A DNA stretch of 64,000 nucleotides from Apteryx mantelli. Lineage: Eukaryota; Chordata; Aves; Apterygiformes; Apterygidae. Within the stretch, counting starts at the first letter, position 1; every line of letters starts with the position of its first letter. Of this stretch, positions 49,501 to 62,966 are shown one piece after another. A model generated the notes under the pieces. That model was not told the origin of the DNA, made no database searches, and saw only the letters and a list, made by a program, of their open reading frames with translations. Position numbers and translations under genes: made by a program. The stretch lies in assembly GCF_036417845.1 (NCBI RefSeq), contig NC_089978.1:136394288-136458287 (forward strand). The letters are read 5' to 3'.

Positions 49501-51106
49501 GCACAGCTGAGATAAGGAAACAGTTCTGGTAGATTTAAGGTGCCCGTAGGATACGAGTCAAGTCCCACCTGGACATGTGACCCATGCATCTGACTCGTGA
49601 GTCCAGCAGCCTCCCATCAGCAACCCCTACGCACAGTTTCCGGGGCTCCCCACACAGCTTGGAGTGCAAGTAAGTCCTTTATTAAATCTATCCTGTTTAA
49701 CCCCTTATGAACCCTGAGTGTCTCTCTATGATGGTATCCAACCCTCTCTTGCCCACCTTGCGGTCACAACCTATAATATATTCGTCAGGTGTTATGTGAG
49801 ATCCTTGTTTTGTGAAAGCCACCTACTTTCTCAGTTAAGTGGCATCTTAGACCATTTACACCCAAGGAGCTCCTTCTTGGTGGCAGCACAAATCAAAGGT
49901 CATTGTGTAGAGAAACAGTTCTAGTAAACTAATCTGAGACATTGCGGTAGCTTGGTAGAACTGATATTTGTGGAATACCTTGGATACTGCCAGACATGGG
50001 CAGGAGGCTACACCCAAAGTAAAGATATTTCCTAAAATTCTTGTTACTATGCCATTTCCATCTAATATAAGACTGAGCATAGGGACTGGGGAGTAACCAT
50101 GCAGCAAGCAATAGGGACATGCCTATGATTACTGAACAAAAGCCCAGAAGTTTAAAAATAAAAGGCACATCGCCAAGCAGCATTGTAAAATAGATATTGA
50201 ATGTTAGACACAATGCAGAATGCTACTTGATCAACATACCCCTTGTTGAATTCTACCCCTGCACCTACTCCTTCCCACCCCCTCAGCATAAGGGCATTCC
50301 CCAAATCAGCCTCGGCAAGCAGATTGTATATGAACTAAAAATCTGGGGTTTTTTTCCTCCCCGGGTACATGTTCCTGATTCTTCTCTTCATAATGCCAAC
50401 AACTCTCAAAAGGGTAACATCTAAAGGGCTCACCCTGACCCGAAATTCCCAAGTTCCCACCCACAGCTCACAGGCTCTCTCTTTTCTATACAGGGGTCAG
50501 AGGGTCTCTTTAATCCTTCCCCTTCCTCTTAACTGTCAGGCAAAACAGTATTAGTCCTCTGATTCAGAGACACATAGGAGCAGTTCAGATATGATAACTC
50601 TCTTTCGCTTTGACCTAAGAAGTCCATACAATGGAAAAATTAGGAATTCTTTGTGAATTACACCAGGGACAAGCTGTTTCTTCTCATTTCATCTCCTGAA
50701 AGAGGAAAAAATGAGTTCATATATTTCTGTCTTCTGCTTTCATTCTGATGGAGGCTCTGCATCAGAGGATGCTGGGGTCACCCCTAGAAAGAGTTGTCAT
50801 TTCTTTAAGTGAAACAGCACACCAAATGGAGAAGGGAAATCACATTCCAGGAGCAAGATTCACAGTACTATTCAGTAGCACAGACTGCTGAGTTTCCCCT
50901 CCTTCCATTTCAGCCCAAATGCCACATCTCCCACAGCACAGGAGCCTAGGCTGCCCCTAGCTTACCTATTTACTTCATCCCTTTCTGCATTGTGATCTCA
51001 GCACCATCCTTGGCACCGACCACTGCCACTGAGGGAAATACAGCTAAAACAAGAAATCACAAAAGCATATATCCTCCTCTCAGGAAAGCTGTATGTCCTG
51101 CTCACC
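46507..51106. other. Intergenic region between genes C and B
   Basis: About 4.6 kb. Apart from an LTR-like relic (about 49280-49790) nothing is recognised. Open frames here are short and have no family match. Confidence 0.5.
49280..49790 (+). mobile_element. Possible solo LTR relic of an endogenous retrovirus
   Basis: The right half resembles the R-U5 part of avian endogenous retrovirus LTRs: GGAGTGCAAGTAAGTCCTTT (a mutated poly-A signal context), ATCTATCCTGTTTAACCCCT, GAGTGTCTCTCTATG and a terminal GCGGTCACAAC. A TATATAAAG at about 49272-49280 could be the U3 TATA box. No internal genes, primer-binding site or target duplication could be shown, and the left boundary is a guess. Confidence 0.35.
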
Positions 51107-51616
51107 TCACAGGCAGGGATCTGGGTATTCAACCATCAACTGCTCACCTATAATACAAAAAAGAGATCATGACATCCAGCACTAAGCATCAGCTGGGAGA
51201 GATACCCAACCCAGGCAGTACATCTCATCTTCCAGGTTAAAGACAGCCATGTTCAGTTTCACTGTATTTTCCCCTGGTTTACCACACAGAAGAGAGGGTT
51301 TTTTTTACTGCTGAGCTAGTTTTCGTTTGATCTGCATGAATTTGGCCTTTGAAACATGGGGCCTTCCAGAGGAATGCTGATGAATTCTCTATGTTCTCCA
51401 ACACAAGAGGCAAAATTCATAAGGGTATACAGTCCCCAGAAAAGAAACTACTAAAATCTGGCACTGGGCTTTTCAAACAGCTGCTGTCTGACACATATTG
51501 AACCATAACTCAATTGGCTGGTAGTAATCATAGACTCTGACCACTGCTGACTTCTGGTTCTTGACTGGAACATCTTGGATTATGGTGAAGTCATCTATCT
51601 GAGTCTGCTTGTTCAG
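51107..51616 (-). pseudogene. Gene C exons 34-35: C-terminal exons with a dead donor
   Basis: Exon 34 (51514-51616, 103 nt as in gene B) reads LNKQTQIDDFTIIQDVPVKN and then VVRVYDYYQP. Its donor is TTGAGT instead of GTGAGT, so the frame reads through to a TGA in the intron. Exon 35 (51107-51147, 41 nt as in gene B) follows a strong pyrimidine tract and TATAG and reads GEQLMVEYPDPCL and stop, matching the family C-terminus. Confidence 0.85.
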
Positions 51617-54600
51617 CTGGGGAGGAGGAAGAGTAAGGGTCAGAGATACAGAACAAGGCTCTGAAAGAACCTTAAGATTCACTTACTTCTGCCTTCCAGC
51701 GCTGTGTGTTATTTCAGTCCTGGGTTCTGCAGTTTCACAGATCTATCACTTGTTGAGACAGTCTCAGCATGCCCTACTGTTGCAATCCCTGGAGCACCTG
51801 AATTTTGGCTTCAGTTTGTTCTGCAAGTGCAGACAGATTTGACTGTTGAGAAAGCAGCATGACTCAAACCCCAGCTTTTAGAAGCATTTATTTATGGGCA
51901 TTTCTTAGGAAGCAGTTACACTGGTGTCTGTTTCTACAGCTTCTGCAGAGAGCTGGCTGGTATACTCTTCATCATTCCTGTGGTTCTAGTTTTTGCTTTG
52001 TTCAAAGACTTGTCACACAGGTTTTTTGCTCTTGTTCTTTCAGTGATGCCTTGCAGAAGAGATTAACATAACTGTGAAGATTAAGAGAGTAGAAATAGGG
52101 TGCTTCCCGGTCCTCTGGGAAGATATTCCAAAGACTTGAGAAAACTTTCTTGCTCTGTGTATGTACTTGGACATTTTTAGCTGGAGGACTCTGTCATAAA
52201 TCAACCAGAAACAGACTAGATCAGCTTTCACATTCTGAAGGTCCAAGCTCTCTCCAGGTCAGAAGTAGCCTGTTGTATTATGCCCCAGCTGTAACCTCCC
52301 TGGGAAATAATAATCTACAACTAAGCACAGCAAGTGACAATTTGAAAGGCAGGATTGCAACATGTTTTGAAAAGATAGGTGAAGCACTCTTTCTCAGCCA
52401 AGTTATTCCTTGTAAGCTCTGTTGCGATAGGAAGGACACAGGATCAGGTTACTGCTGGTCTGTTAGTGCCAGGGACACTAACCCTGCTGTGATGGGAAAG
52501 AAGGGAGGGGTTATGTGCTGCTCAAGCATGTCTGCCTCTGTCAGTAATCCATTCTCTCAGTAAAAAAGGGCAGGCCTTCACACCCCTGTACACCAGCATG
52601 CTGAAGAACAGTTCAGACTAAGGTAGAGGAGAGGCAGTCTATGTTTACAAGACACCTTTAAAATTAGGCTAGTTTCCTCAGCCAAGACTCTAGAAGGGAA
52701 GGAATAGTCAGAGATTTCTTTACTCCACAGACCTCTGTACCACCAGCATGGATGTTCTCCTTCAGTTGCTTTCAGGTCTAATGCAAGAAGCAAGCCTACA
52801 AGCTGCATCCTTTCCTCAGTCTTATCTCACCCCCAGGAACTCTCAGGATGTGGCAGAGCAGTTGCAGCAGACTGCATCTGGATGTCACCAGCCATGTGCC
52901 ACAAGTGATAGCTATCATCTGTTCTACCAGATAACTGGCCTCTTGTGATTGAGGAGGATACTGCTTCTTGCAAGGGAAATCCAAAAACCTAGAGCACATT
53001 TCTACGGATGGCCCCAGGCATGCTGGGCCTATCTTTGCAGGAGAAATGGGGAATGGGCAGAAGAAAAAAAATTGTGAAGGTCTGAGAGACAGCAGTGAGC
53101 AGCTCACAGCATGACTCCAGTGGGACACTGTCTCCAAAGTGTGCTTTAAAAGTGAGGGCCAGAACCAGTGTGTGACCATGCAATGGGAGTGGTGACTTTC
53201 TGGGAAAACAAAGTGTTGAGATCAACTCCTGGATGTGAGAGAATGGTTACAAGAGTTAAATTCTACACATTCAAGAAACTGCAGTAGCAGGTGCAGGAGG
53301 GACTTTCAGGACATATAAGAATGGCTGCAGATTAGCATACATGGATTGAGCAACTGAACCTTGCTGGTCTTCGAAGTCAGAAGAGCAAGAGGAACGATTA
53401 TACAGCCTGCAACTGCCAGTCCTTGGACTGCAATGAGCTAGGCAGCCAGAGTAAGCTGAGAGAATACAGGCTGAGCAGGTTTCTGAGATGCAAAAGAAGG
53501 TGGAAATCTTGACTCAGATCAAGTCACAGACTCTGGTCTGAATCCCCATCTGAATTGCCTGCTCTGACTCCAAATCATGTCGTGTGCAATCTGGTCTTCC
53601 ATACATGATACATGCAGAAAGTGAGCTGATGTGAAAATCAGATTCACCTGTTCTCAGGACTAACCTGCTTCAGGTACATTGTGAGATCTTCATCCCCAAC
53701 CTCCACTTTCTTCATAAAAAGCTGCTGCTTGAGCTGGAGAAGGGGAATAGGAGTTAGAGTCTAGCCTGATGGTGGACCTGTTCAGTTGGACTGCAAGAGA
53801 GAGTGTGCATTGCTTACCCAAAGTCCAAACCTGACCACAGTACTGCAGTAGTGCACTCCCTGGGTATTTCAGATTCATAGCAGTGAGCTAAAGCAGTCTA
53901 ACAGGCCAGGGGAAGGGGAAGAATTCTTGGAGGACAGGAAGCAGTGCAATGCACACTGTCCTCGGGGGAAAACCAATACTGGCACTACTGCCTAGACTGC
54001 CTGACTTGAGTTCCCCTTCCCCACAGTGATATGGGTCTGACTTCCAGGGCAGGGCTAAAGAGGCAGGAACTTACAGAGTACTCAGTGCCTTGTCTTGGAC
54101 AGAATCCAGACAGCATCTTCACTTTGATGATGGCCATGTTGGAGGTACCACGACTCCCCACATAACTAGGGATGGGAGAGAAGGAATTGCATTAATGGTA
54201 CATGTGAGCCTTCCCCACCCTATCCACTGCTTCCCCTGCCATCTTGACACCTCATTTTCAACCCCCTTCCCTACATGCCCTGGCCTCCCATCAGCTTCCT
54301 GCCTCCCAACTCTCACCTGACACTGATGGTGATGTGAAGGAAGCGAGGAATGATTTGTTTCTCACATCCATCCTTTCCTGCTTTCATGCTCAAGATGAAG
54401 GCCTCAGCACTCTTTGCAGCAGGCACACTATATCTCAGGACCATCTGGAGGAAGACACTTATGGGAACATCAAAAAGCAGTGCCACACAAGGCAATGCAG
54501 ATATCTTTCCTTGCCACTGGCCCCCATTTCTCCTGAATCCATCAACACTAGCAGCAAAACCGAAAAACTCTACACGTGCTTCTCTGAGCCAGGCAGTGTC

Positions 54601-54857
54601 AACTCCAAGGTAACCAGCACTCACCTGCATATATACGCAGCCTGCACCAGCTGTGTCTATAACATACTCTCCAGGCAGATCAGGCAGAGAGTGCTTCTGC
54701 AGCAACAACCTGTTGGCAGCATCCACATGGTAGGATTGCTGGAAGTTTTTATATGATTTCACTGTCACAGAGACAGCGAACTGACTTCAGTTTTGATGAA
54801 TGTCACTGCCTCATATCTAGCAAGAGCATGGAGGACAACTACAGTGTCCTCAGAAAG

Positions 54858-54900
54858 GGGAGAGGGAGACAGAGAGAGGGAGAGGGAGAGAGGGAGACAT
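54858..54900. repeat. (GA)n / GGGAGA purine repeat
   Basis: GAGAGGGAGACAGAGAGAGG-type units immediately right of gene C exon 30, in its shortened upstream intron and close to the CR1 patch. Confidence 0.85.
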
Positions 54901-55022
54901 CCTTTACTAACTGCAGATCCTCCCAGAAAGATGCTAAGTCAGGGGCTAGCATCCCAAGCACTCAAGAATGCTTGAGTCCTTTTGCAAGGACACAGGCAAG
55001 CTCCCAGCATCAGAGCACATCT

Positions 55023-55316
55023 GGACCTGGGAGTGCTGATGGACACCAAGTTAACCATGAGGCAGCAATGTGCCCTTGTGGCCAAGAAGGCCAATGGTAT
55101 CCTGGGGTGCATCAGGAAGAGTGTTGCCAGCAGGTCGAGGGAGGTGATCATCCCCCTCTCCTCAGTCCTGGTGAGGCCACATCTGGAGTACTGGGTCCAG
55201 TTCTGGGCTCCCCAGTACAAGAGGGATGTGGCACTACTGGAGCAAGTCCAGCGAAGGGCTACAAAGATGATTAGGGGACTGGAGCATCTCTCTTATGAGG
55301 AAAGGCTGAAAGAGCT
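55023..55316 (+). mobile_element. Internal CR1 segment lacking both element ends
   Basis: 294 bp aligning without gaps to 16865-17158 of the other CR1, with 4 differences (about 98.6 percent). It covers the ORF2 C-terminal region ([12 protein letters not shown] to [10 protein letters not shown]) and has neither a 5' part nor the CR1 3' tail. Its right end abuts the first 33 nt of gene C exon 29; the rest of that exon is not recognisable to the left. Confidence 0.93.
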
Positions 55317-55349
55317 CATCATCATTCCTGCTCCAGTAGATCTGTCCTC
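55317..55349 (-). pseudogene. Gene C exon 29 remnant (first 33 nt)
   Basis: After a TTTTAG acceptor the frame reads [11 protein letters not shown], matching the start of gene B exon 29 (GGQIHWSQT). It then runs directly into CR1 sequence at 55316, so about 180 nt of the exon are missing. Confidence 0.8.
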
Positions 55350-57658
55350 CTAAAAGAGAAGTAAGATCCTGGAAGTCCTGAACTTTGGAGGTGAATAGGC
55401 AGAATAATCCCTCCTCATCTAAAGAAACCCACATATCACGTCATCTCAGCTTCTCTTACTGCAGGTACTGCCTGGAAGCAGGACAGTATTGAAGTTCTGA
55501 GCAATCAAGAGGAAACATGATGGAAGGTCCTGTAACAATGCTTTATCTAGGGCAACAGGACCACTGGAAACCTGGGGCCATGATGGGACCATATCAAGTG
55601 ACTAGGGCAGCATCAATAAAGCCAGCTTATGAATGGAAAAGGTAGAACTCAAAAAAATGAGACTAAGTTAGAACAACTCTAATGAGAAGAAACAACCCCA
55701 AACACTGATCTTATAGGAAACAAAATGAGATAGCATGGACTGTAGTTGTTATACTTGAGTCAAAGCCTGGGAATGCATTTTACCATTGTAACTTGATCGT
55801 GTGTTAAGCCTCAAGGCTGCGCGGTTCAGCAAGGGCCAAGGGAAAAGAGGGAAAAACAGGAAGGGGAATTACTTAGAATAGTTCAAAGGGAAAATCATAG
55901 GGGAATCGAATAAAAATCAGAAAGGGAAAATGTAGTGTATTGTGTGAAGAAAAGGGAATATTCACTTGTGAAGGAGTTTCTCAATGAAAGTGGTAGAAGC
56001 TCTCATATGGGCAAAAAGCTAAAGAGCACCCTGTGGGGAGTCATCACCACTAACTCCCAGGCATGATTCGGGTTAGCATCAGGCTTTACTACTATTGCAG
56101 CATTTGAATTTATGGAAAGGGACCTAAAATGATGATGCAATTTGCATTACAGATGTGAAAGCCTTGATGTCACAACCAGGCAGCCGTTTGGTCGATGGTA
56201 CCTGATTTGATAGCTTGCCCATCCAATTTGGCAAGCAAAGAGTGCCTTGCTGCCATGTCTCCTGCCAGCGAGTACACATATGCCAGCAGAGCCTGTGTGT
56301 AGATGTCAGTGGACGAAGCATTTCTGAGGCATTCCAAGCCTTTCTCCACCATGAGGTCCTGGAAGAAGGAGAAATATGGACTACTTTAACAGAGATATTA
56401 ACAGAGGTACTTTAACTGGAATGAATTTCACACTGCCCAGAACAACTCCTGGTGGCACAGAAGAAACAGAGGAGCCAAAACTGCACAATGGAGAAACAAG
56501 GCTCTCAGGCTTCCAAAGCAGGAGAGAAGGGGATATGTATGCATTAAGTGCTCTACTCACCTCAAGTGGTTTCCTTGCCTCCAGCAGACCTGCGGTGATA
56601 TATGCAGTGAGGGAGATATCATCACCCATGCCACCCTGCAAAACCCATGATCAAGAAAGAAAGGGATGTCAGGAAAGAGCCTTCCAAATGGCAGAAGCCA
56701 CAGACCATCTAATGGGAGACTCTCACTGTTAATATGAGGCAGAGATAAAAAAAGCCACTTTTGTCCATGTGTGCCACTGGTGCTCCCCACCCTTGCAAAC
56801 ACAGGACAGAGGACAGGGAGAATATGAAACAACCCATCCCATTGTGGTGGGAGAGAGAGAGAAGGGGAGTGATCAGCTCTCTCATGTAGTGCTGGAACAT
56901 GAGCACTTATAGCACTGGGTGACATGGATATGAACCAGCCTGCTAAAATGGCAAGTGCAAGTGAGGAGCCAGGCTCATGGACACTGCAGCAAAACAGGAT
57001 TAGGCTCACAGGGTATCTAAAATTAAGGAGTGCCTCCTTGCTATCCCAGCAGGATCAGAAAGAAGGTAGCTGTGATTATTCACAGTCTGCAGCCCATAGA
57101 GAGGGATTAGTGATAAGGGCAGACCTCACTGCCATACCTTCATTGCTGTGTGGAAGAACTGCCTGACATTTGCATGGCAACCATTGTCTTGCTGGTTCCC
57201 AGCCATCCACTTTACAGCCATTTGGATGGCCTTGTTTTCTACGAAGATGCGCTACTTGGCTTGCAGGAAACATTTGGTCACGAAGGCTGTTAGCCTGTGA
57301 GAGAGAGTCAATGAGACAGGAGAACTAGCTACTAACAGAGTCAGGGCTACATAAGGAGTGACAGACAAAGGGTTTAGGAAAGATTTTCTTTACTGTACTG
57401 AGGAGAAAATGGCAAGTGCTTACCAGGTGTTGCCTTTCCTGTGACCCTCTCCAAATGCACTGTAGGATCCATTCCTGTGTTTGAACTGAAGCTCCCTCTG
57501 GTAGCCTGGGTGGGAGAGAAATAAGATGGAAGATTTTCTGAAGCAACAGTCTCCCTCAGCCATAATTGTATTGTTCTCCTGAAGAAGGAACCACTTGATA
57601 ATGGAGCCAGGTCACTCAGTACTAGGGATAAAGAAATGGTATTACAGATCTGACAAAC

Positions 57659-57835
57659 CTGTATGCAAGAACCCCACAGCTGTAATCTTCAGCCCTTCTG
57701 TCAGCTGCCCTGTCTTCTCCAGGTACTGCAGCACATAGACAATGGAGGCAAACAACACCATGTTCTGCTCCCCACAGCCATGGGGCATCTGCACCAGGTG
57801 GTCTAGGTTCTGCAGTGCTGTCCCCATGATGTCAC
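57659..57835 (-). pseudogene. Gene C exon 24: thioester exon, converted block, lost acceptor
   Basis: 177 nt encoding [20 protein letters not shown], then [20 protein letters not shown] and a diverged 3' third. The upstream intron ends CCTG instead of CCAG, so the acceptor is destroyed. The donor is canonical GTTTGT, unlike the GC donor of gene B. Bases 57702-57835 differ from gene B 27850-27983 at only 5 of 134 positions. Confidence 0.9.
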
Positions 57836-60800
57836 CAGGGCATCAAAGATAAAGGACAACAAGACACAGGCAAAGAACAGATACTCAGGCAAACAGGGCT
57901 TACTTCTGTAATGCCACTACTTATCCCATAATTCTGCCTGCCTTTCACAAATCCTCTCAACATTTACTCAGCCACATAAGTTCTCCCTGTTACTGTCTTC
58001 TGCAGGCCTCCAATTGGCTTCATCAACTTCTGTGCATGTCATTCATCCCCTTTGGCATTCTCTCACATGTGCAAATTGCAGTCATGTCAGTCACATCTTG
58101 GTTTGGTGGCTCAAAAGAAAGAGTTGATTTGGGAGGAAAGTATTGTTCATCCCAAACTTCAGCAAATAATTTTTACTCCTTTGATTTTAAAAAATTGGAT
58201 TTTGGTCAAAACCACTGGGTTTTACCCAAAACAAAATGTATTTTCTCCAATTTTAATTGAAGCAACGTAGTTGAAAAGGAGGACTAAGTTGGATAACTCT
58301 CATAAAACCACCTGGAAAAACGAGTAGGTCACTGTCTTCAACTGAGAGTTAACCTAATCCTGGAAGACCACAAGGATATTCATTTAACACTAGCTTGTAA
58401 TTTATTCCAGACTGACCAAACCTATTTTTTGGAAAGTAGACAAAATTCATTTTTCAAATAATAAACATATAAAACACATAGACACAATATATACACATCT
58501 TCATCTCACCTGATATCCTTTCTGCTCGCACTCTTCCCTAAAGCTGCCTCCACAAACCCCTCAAATTCCATGGCACTCAGATCCACTTCTTCTACAAACT
58601 CCCAAGCCTCTTCATCAGCATCTCAACCCTCCCACATACCCATGCAGGCTCTGAGACATGCCCGCTCTTCTAACTCACTCTAAAACACCCCTTTCCTAGC
58701 CCTAGACTGCATCAGGTACCCAGCACAGATGCTTGGGCCCTGGCTGCACCTTGAACCACATTCTCAGGGAGCTGCAGAGAGACCATGTTGCAGATGGAAT
58801 TTCCTGCCAGTGGACTACAGAGAAAAGAATGAATCAATACACAAGAGACATATACGACCCAGCCAGAAACAGTGAGGCACTTTGGTCCACACTAGTTTTC
58901 CTGAGCACTGACATTTAAGGGAGATGAATATTTCAGCTATCAGGGAAAGAAGGAAGGAAGAAGGTGAGTCTGAACAGGTAACATACTGACCAGCAACATT
59001 CAAGTATGTAGACATCCTGGCAGGTCTATATAAATTATGTTCCCTTCATGGAAATACATGCCTTCCTCATGTACTAAGGGTCTTCTAGCAACAGCGCCTG
59101 TCCACAGCAGATTTTCATTCTCCAAGCCCAAAGTTCAGTAGCTACTGAGGCCTCTCCCTGACTGTTCAGCTCATACCTAGCTTCTGGGCAGAGCAGGAAG
59201 CTGTGAGACTTTTCCACCAATATGTCTTCTGGCTTGTGGAAGACATACAGGAAAACACATTGGAAGTATTATAGAGACAAAAAACTGTTGACATTTGCAA
59301 GGCTTTGGCACTGGGCTTGAACAAAGGCATTATATCACAGATCAGAGGGCAGTATTCCCTCTTTATCCACCCTAGAGGAACTAGAGTGAGTTTTGCATTG
59401 GGAATACCTGGGCACTTCAGTATTGCTGTTCCCTGAGGTGGCCAGCGCATTGTCTATTTCTGAGATAGCCACACACCACAAATGGGTTCAGTCCAATTGC
59501 AAAAATCCTCAGAAACAAGAGGGATGAACTGTCCCCAGAGTTCAGATGAGAGTTAATGAAAGTTAGATGCCTATAGAGACCAACTTAGAAGGTTATATGA
59601 AATATCACCCATTTCATTTACATCTTTCTCAAGTTGTCATTTGGTTGTCCATAAACGCCTGAGATGCTGAATCTCATTGAGGAGGAGGAATGGAAGAAGG
59701 TATAAGAAATTAAGCAGAAGTAGGTCAAAAGGAGTTCAATTCCCAGCTGGATAATAAAAATACATTTCATAATGAGGAAAACACAAACACATGGGAAAAT
59801 TCCATGAAAGAAAGGGGAGAAAAGAGTGCCATTTCCATGTTTTGAGGGATCCTTCATTTTGAGACCAAGGAATGCTCTGGAGAAGAGACTGTAAGGAACA
59901 CCCTATACTGGCCATACAGATGCAGAAAAGAAACAGTCTATCATGTCTGCCTTCTCCATGAAGTTTGAGGAACTACAAAATTTGGGTCTGACATTTGTTC
60001 AGACTGCTGGTAGGGGTGATGGCTCTATATTGATAGTGGTGTCTCATCTCCCTTACTGCTCCTTAGAATAACAGACTCACTCAGACAAGCAGATGCTTAA
60101 TCAGTGTATCATGGTGATCTTTGTCTGGCACAGTCACTTTCTTATTGCTGCACAGGTCTCTGCTATCGAGGGCCTCTGTGGTGACAGTGAAGTCGACTTT
60201 ACCTGGCATTGAGAGAAGAAAAAACAATTCCTTAAAAGTCTCCATCAATCTATCCATCCTAGCAGGAGCCAGCACAAAGAAACTGAGACTTCTATGCAGG
60301 ACAAACTAGTAGTGTAAGGAGAACGCATGCTGATGCCCAAGCTCAAAAGTGATCTTCATCTTCTCCCTGCATGCATGGCTCAACATCATTAGCCAAAATA
60401 TAGAATTGGAGTTAAAGGCTTGCCATGTTCTGGAGTACTGGGTTACGGAAATGGAGTGCCAAGAATCGGGACTTCCACAGGGTCGGAGAGACCAATAATC
60501 TATCTAGCATGGCAGAAGGAAACTGGACTATACAAGCTCTTGACCTCGGTCTAAAAGCAAAGCAGGATAGTGGATTAGCTTGAGCTACAGCCTGAGGAGC
60601 ACAGCAATTCCCAGGTGACTTTCTTTTGTCTGTCTCCTCTGTTCACACCTAGTTTGATGGCTGTAACATCCCAATAAAAAGTCTTGGTCTCCACAGCACA
60701 CAAGCAGAAAGTGTAGTCAAAGTTCATACATGATTCCACCTAGGACTCCTTGGATTTGGCCAGCATAACCTGGATCTGCCCCAGATATAAAGACAGAGTG

Positions 60801-62966
60801 AGCAGTCACAAGACAAATGACTTAAGAACAGACATCACTATGGGACAAGGAAGAAAGTGGATGACATTTTAATGTACTGTTTCTTTAATAGGGAATTCTT
60901 TAATAGGGAATTTAGCAGATGCTGGATTAGCAGCAAGCTGCATGTCCCATTCAGCCCTATTATGGATCTAAGCAGTGTCTTGATAAATGGAAAGGGGAGC
61001 AAAGCCTTTGCTGGCTGTTGTTGGGCTTTGCTCCTAGTCTGTGGGAAACAAGCAGGGGTAAAAAATCATTGGATTTTTTTTTAAACCAGCTCCAGATTTA
61101 CTGTGGGCTGGGGAATGATTTACAGGAAGAAAGAGGAAAACCTGAGCTAGGTATGAAATACCTTACCCAAACGCACTGTTTCAAATAGTTGAAGATGCGA
61201 CTTTCAGTATATATGACTCCCCGTGAATCATAGAACATGATAAGGTTGGATCCACAAAGAAAGTTTTGAAGGCAATCAGCCTACTGTGGGGGACATCCCA
61301 AAGCCATCACTGTCTGAGACACAGAACATGTTGGCTTTTCATTCTGTTATGGGATCAGGGATGGCACCACTGAACTTGCTTCTCTCCTGGGCCCCTGAAA
61401 AGAAACCAAATCCTACTACAGAGCGAAGAGGGTGCCCATAAAAAATATTCTCCGAGGATAAATACTAATACTTAGATTATCTGTAGCACTTCTGTCTATG
61501 AATACCAAAGGTGCTTTTTCAAGGTCGTAAGATTTCCAATGCCCAAGAGAAGACAAACAAATAACATAACCCTCTAGGAAACTAAGGCACAGAAAGGGAA
61601 GAGATTTGGAGCTGCACAGGACTCAGAACTAGGGCCAAGGAGACAATCCCCATGCTCAAGGTTAAGCAGATGTTTCCTCCAGAAGTATTAACCTCTCATA
61701 GACTGTGGTGGTGGGTCCAAAGAAGCAGCCCCAAAGACACCCATAACAATTTAAGCTGGACTCACTCAGTGGGGAACAGGTCCCAGATCCAATTTCAGGG
61801 AAAGACTGACAGACTTGTGACTCACTTGCTTTATCTGTGGATTCTCTGAGGAGAAGGAAAGCTATGGGTACTCCTGGAACTGAACACAAGTAATATCCAG
61901 TGTTAGGCAGCTCCTCATTGAGAGGACATGGAGAGGAAAAGAAGAGGTCATGGCAGACCATCCCCTTTGTCAGAGATAGCCATTAGGCAGATTACAACAG
62001 TTAATAGAGTAGAAAGAAATTTTATAGATGAGAACATCCAAAGTTCTCCAAAAACTCCCCTAAAGAAAACAGGGAGCTCCTCACCATTAAATACGCAATC
62101 CACTGGCTTCTTTATCTTGCCATTTGACAGAATTTTCAGTCCCATATTCTGTATTGCACCAGAGATTTAAAAAACAAAACAAACAAAACATAGGAGAGGA
62201 AGAATTCTACATTTCCATATAATATCTCTGCTTTGTACATTACTACAGCTATTCCAGTTCCCTCCATTTTCTTAGTCAGCCTTCAGCTCTTCTTCCCTCC
62301 TTCCTCCAGTCTTTCCTGAGGTCTTTTCCTACAGGTCACGGAAGCTAGAGCAAGAACAATGACTCCACAGTGTGGCTGGCTGTCCCACTTGCTGTCATCT
62401 GTGTGAGCGGCAGACAGCCCAAGAACCAGTCTGATTGACTAGCCCATAGCAGCACCTTGTATTAGCTGCATGGAGCAAGCCACAAGGCACAAGGTTATGT
62501 TCCAATTCTGGTGCTAAAATGAGAGCTGAACTCTTCAAGATCTTGATGACTCATTAGTGTTAGTTGTGGGGTTTTTTTTAATTTGGAAGAAAAAAAAACA
62601 AAACAATTCCCAGCTCTTCTTGCAACTGCAGGACTCAAGACTCAGTATGCAAACTTGCAGGCTCAAATTCAATCCTAAGGGCTACTCCGCTATGTTCACT
62701 GGAATTGTTTTAGAGATTAATTTGCTCCAGACGTCTAGGACAAAATGTGTCTGACAGCTTTTATTGCTGGCAGCAAAGCATGAGCCAACTGGGTGCAATT
62801 TTGATTTATCCATAGTGAATATGGAATGACTTAGGCAATGTTAATAGAGATTATCTGAAGAACAAGCTCTCCAGCACTAACAGCTTCCCTAGCTCTTCCA
62901 GACAGCTCTCCCTCACTGCACATGCTACACAACTTCTCAGCTGAAGAACAGCTTGCAGGAACCTAC

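Noticed and set aside
50970-51036. Possible last exon of gene C after TTTCCCTCAG
   Set aside because: The translation does not match the family C-terminus, while 51107-51147 matches it in length (41 nt), phase and sequence (EYPDPCL).
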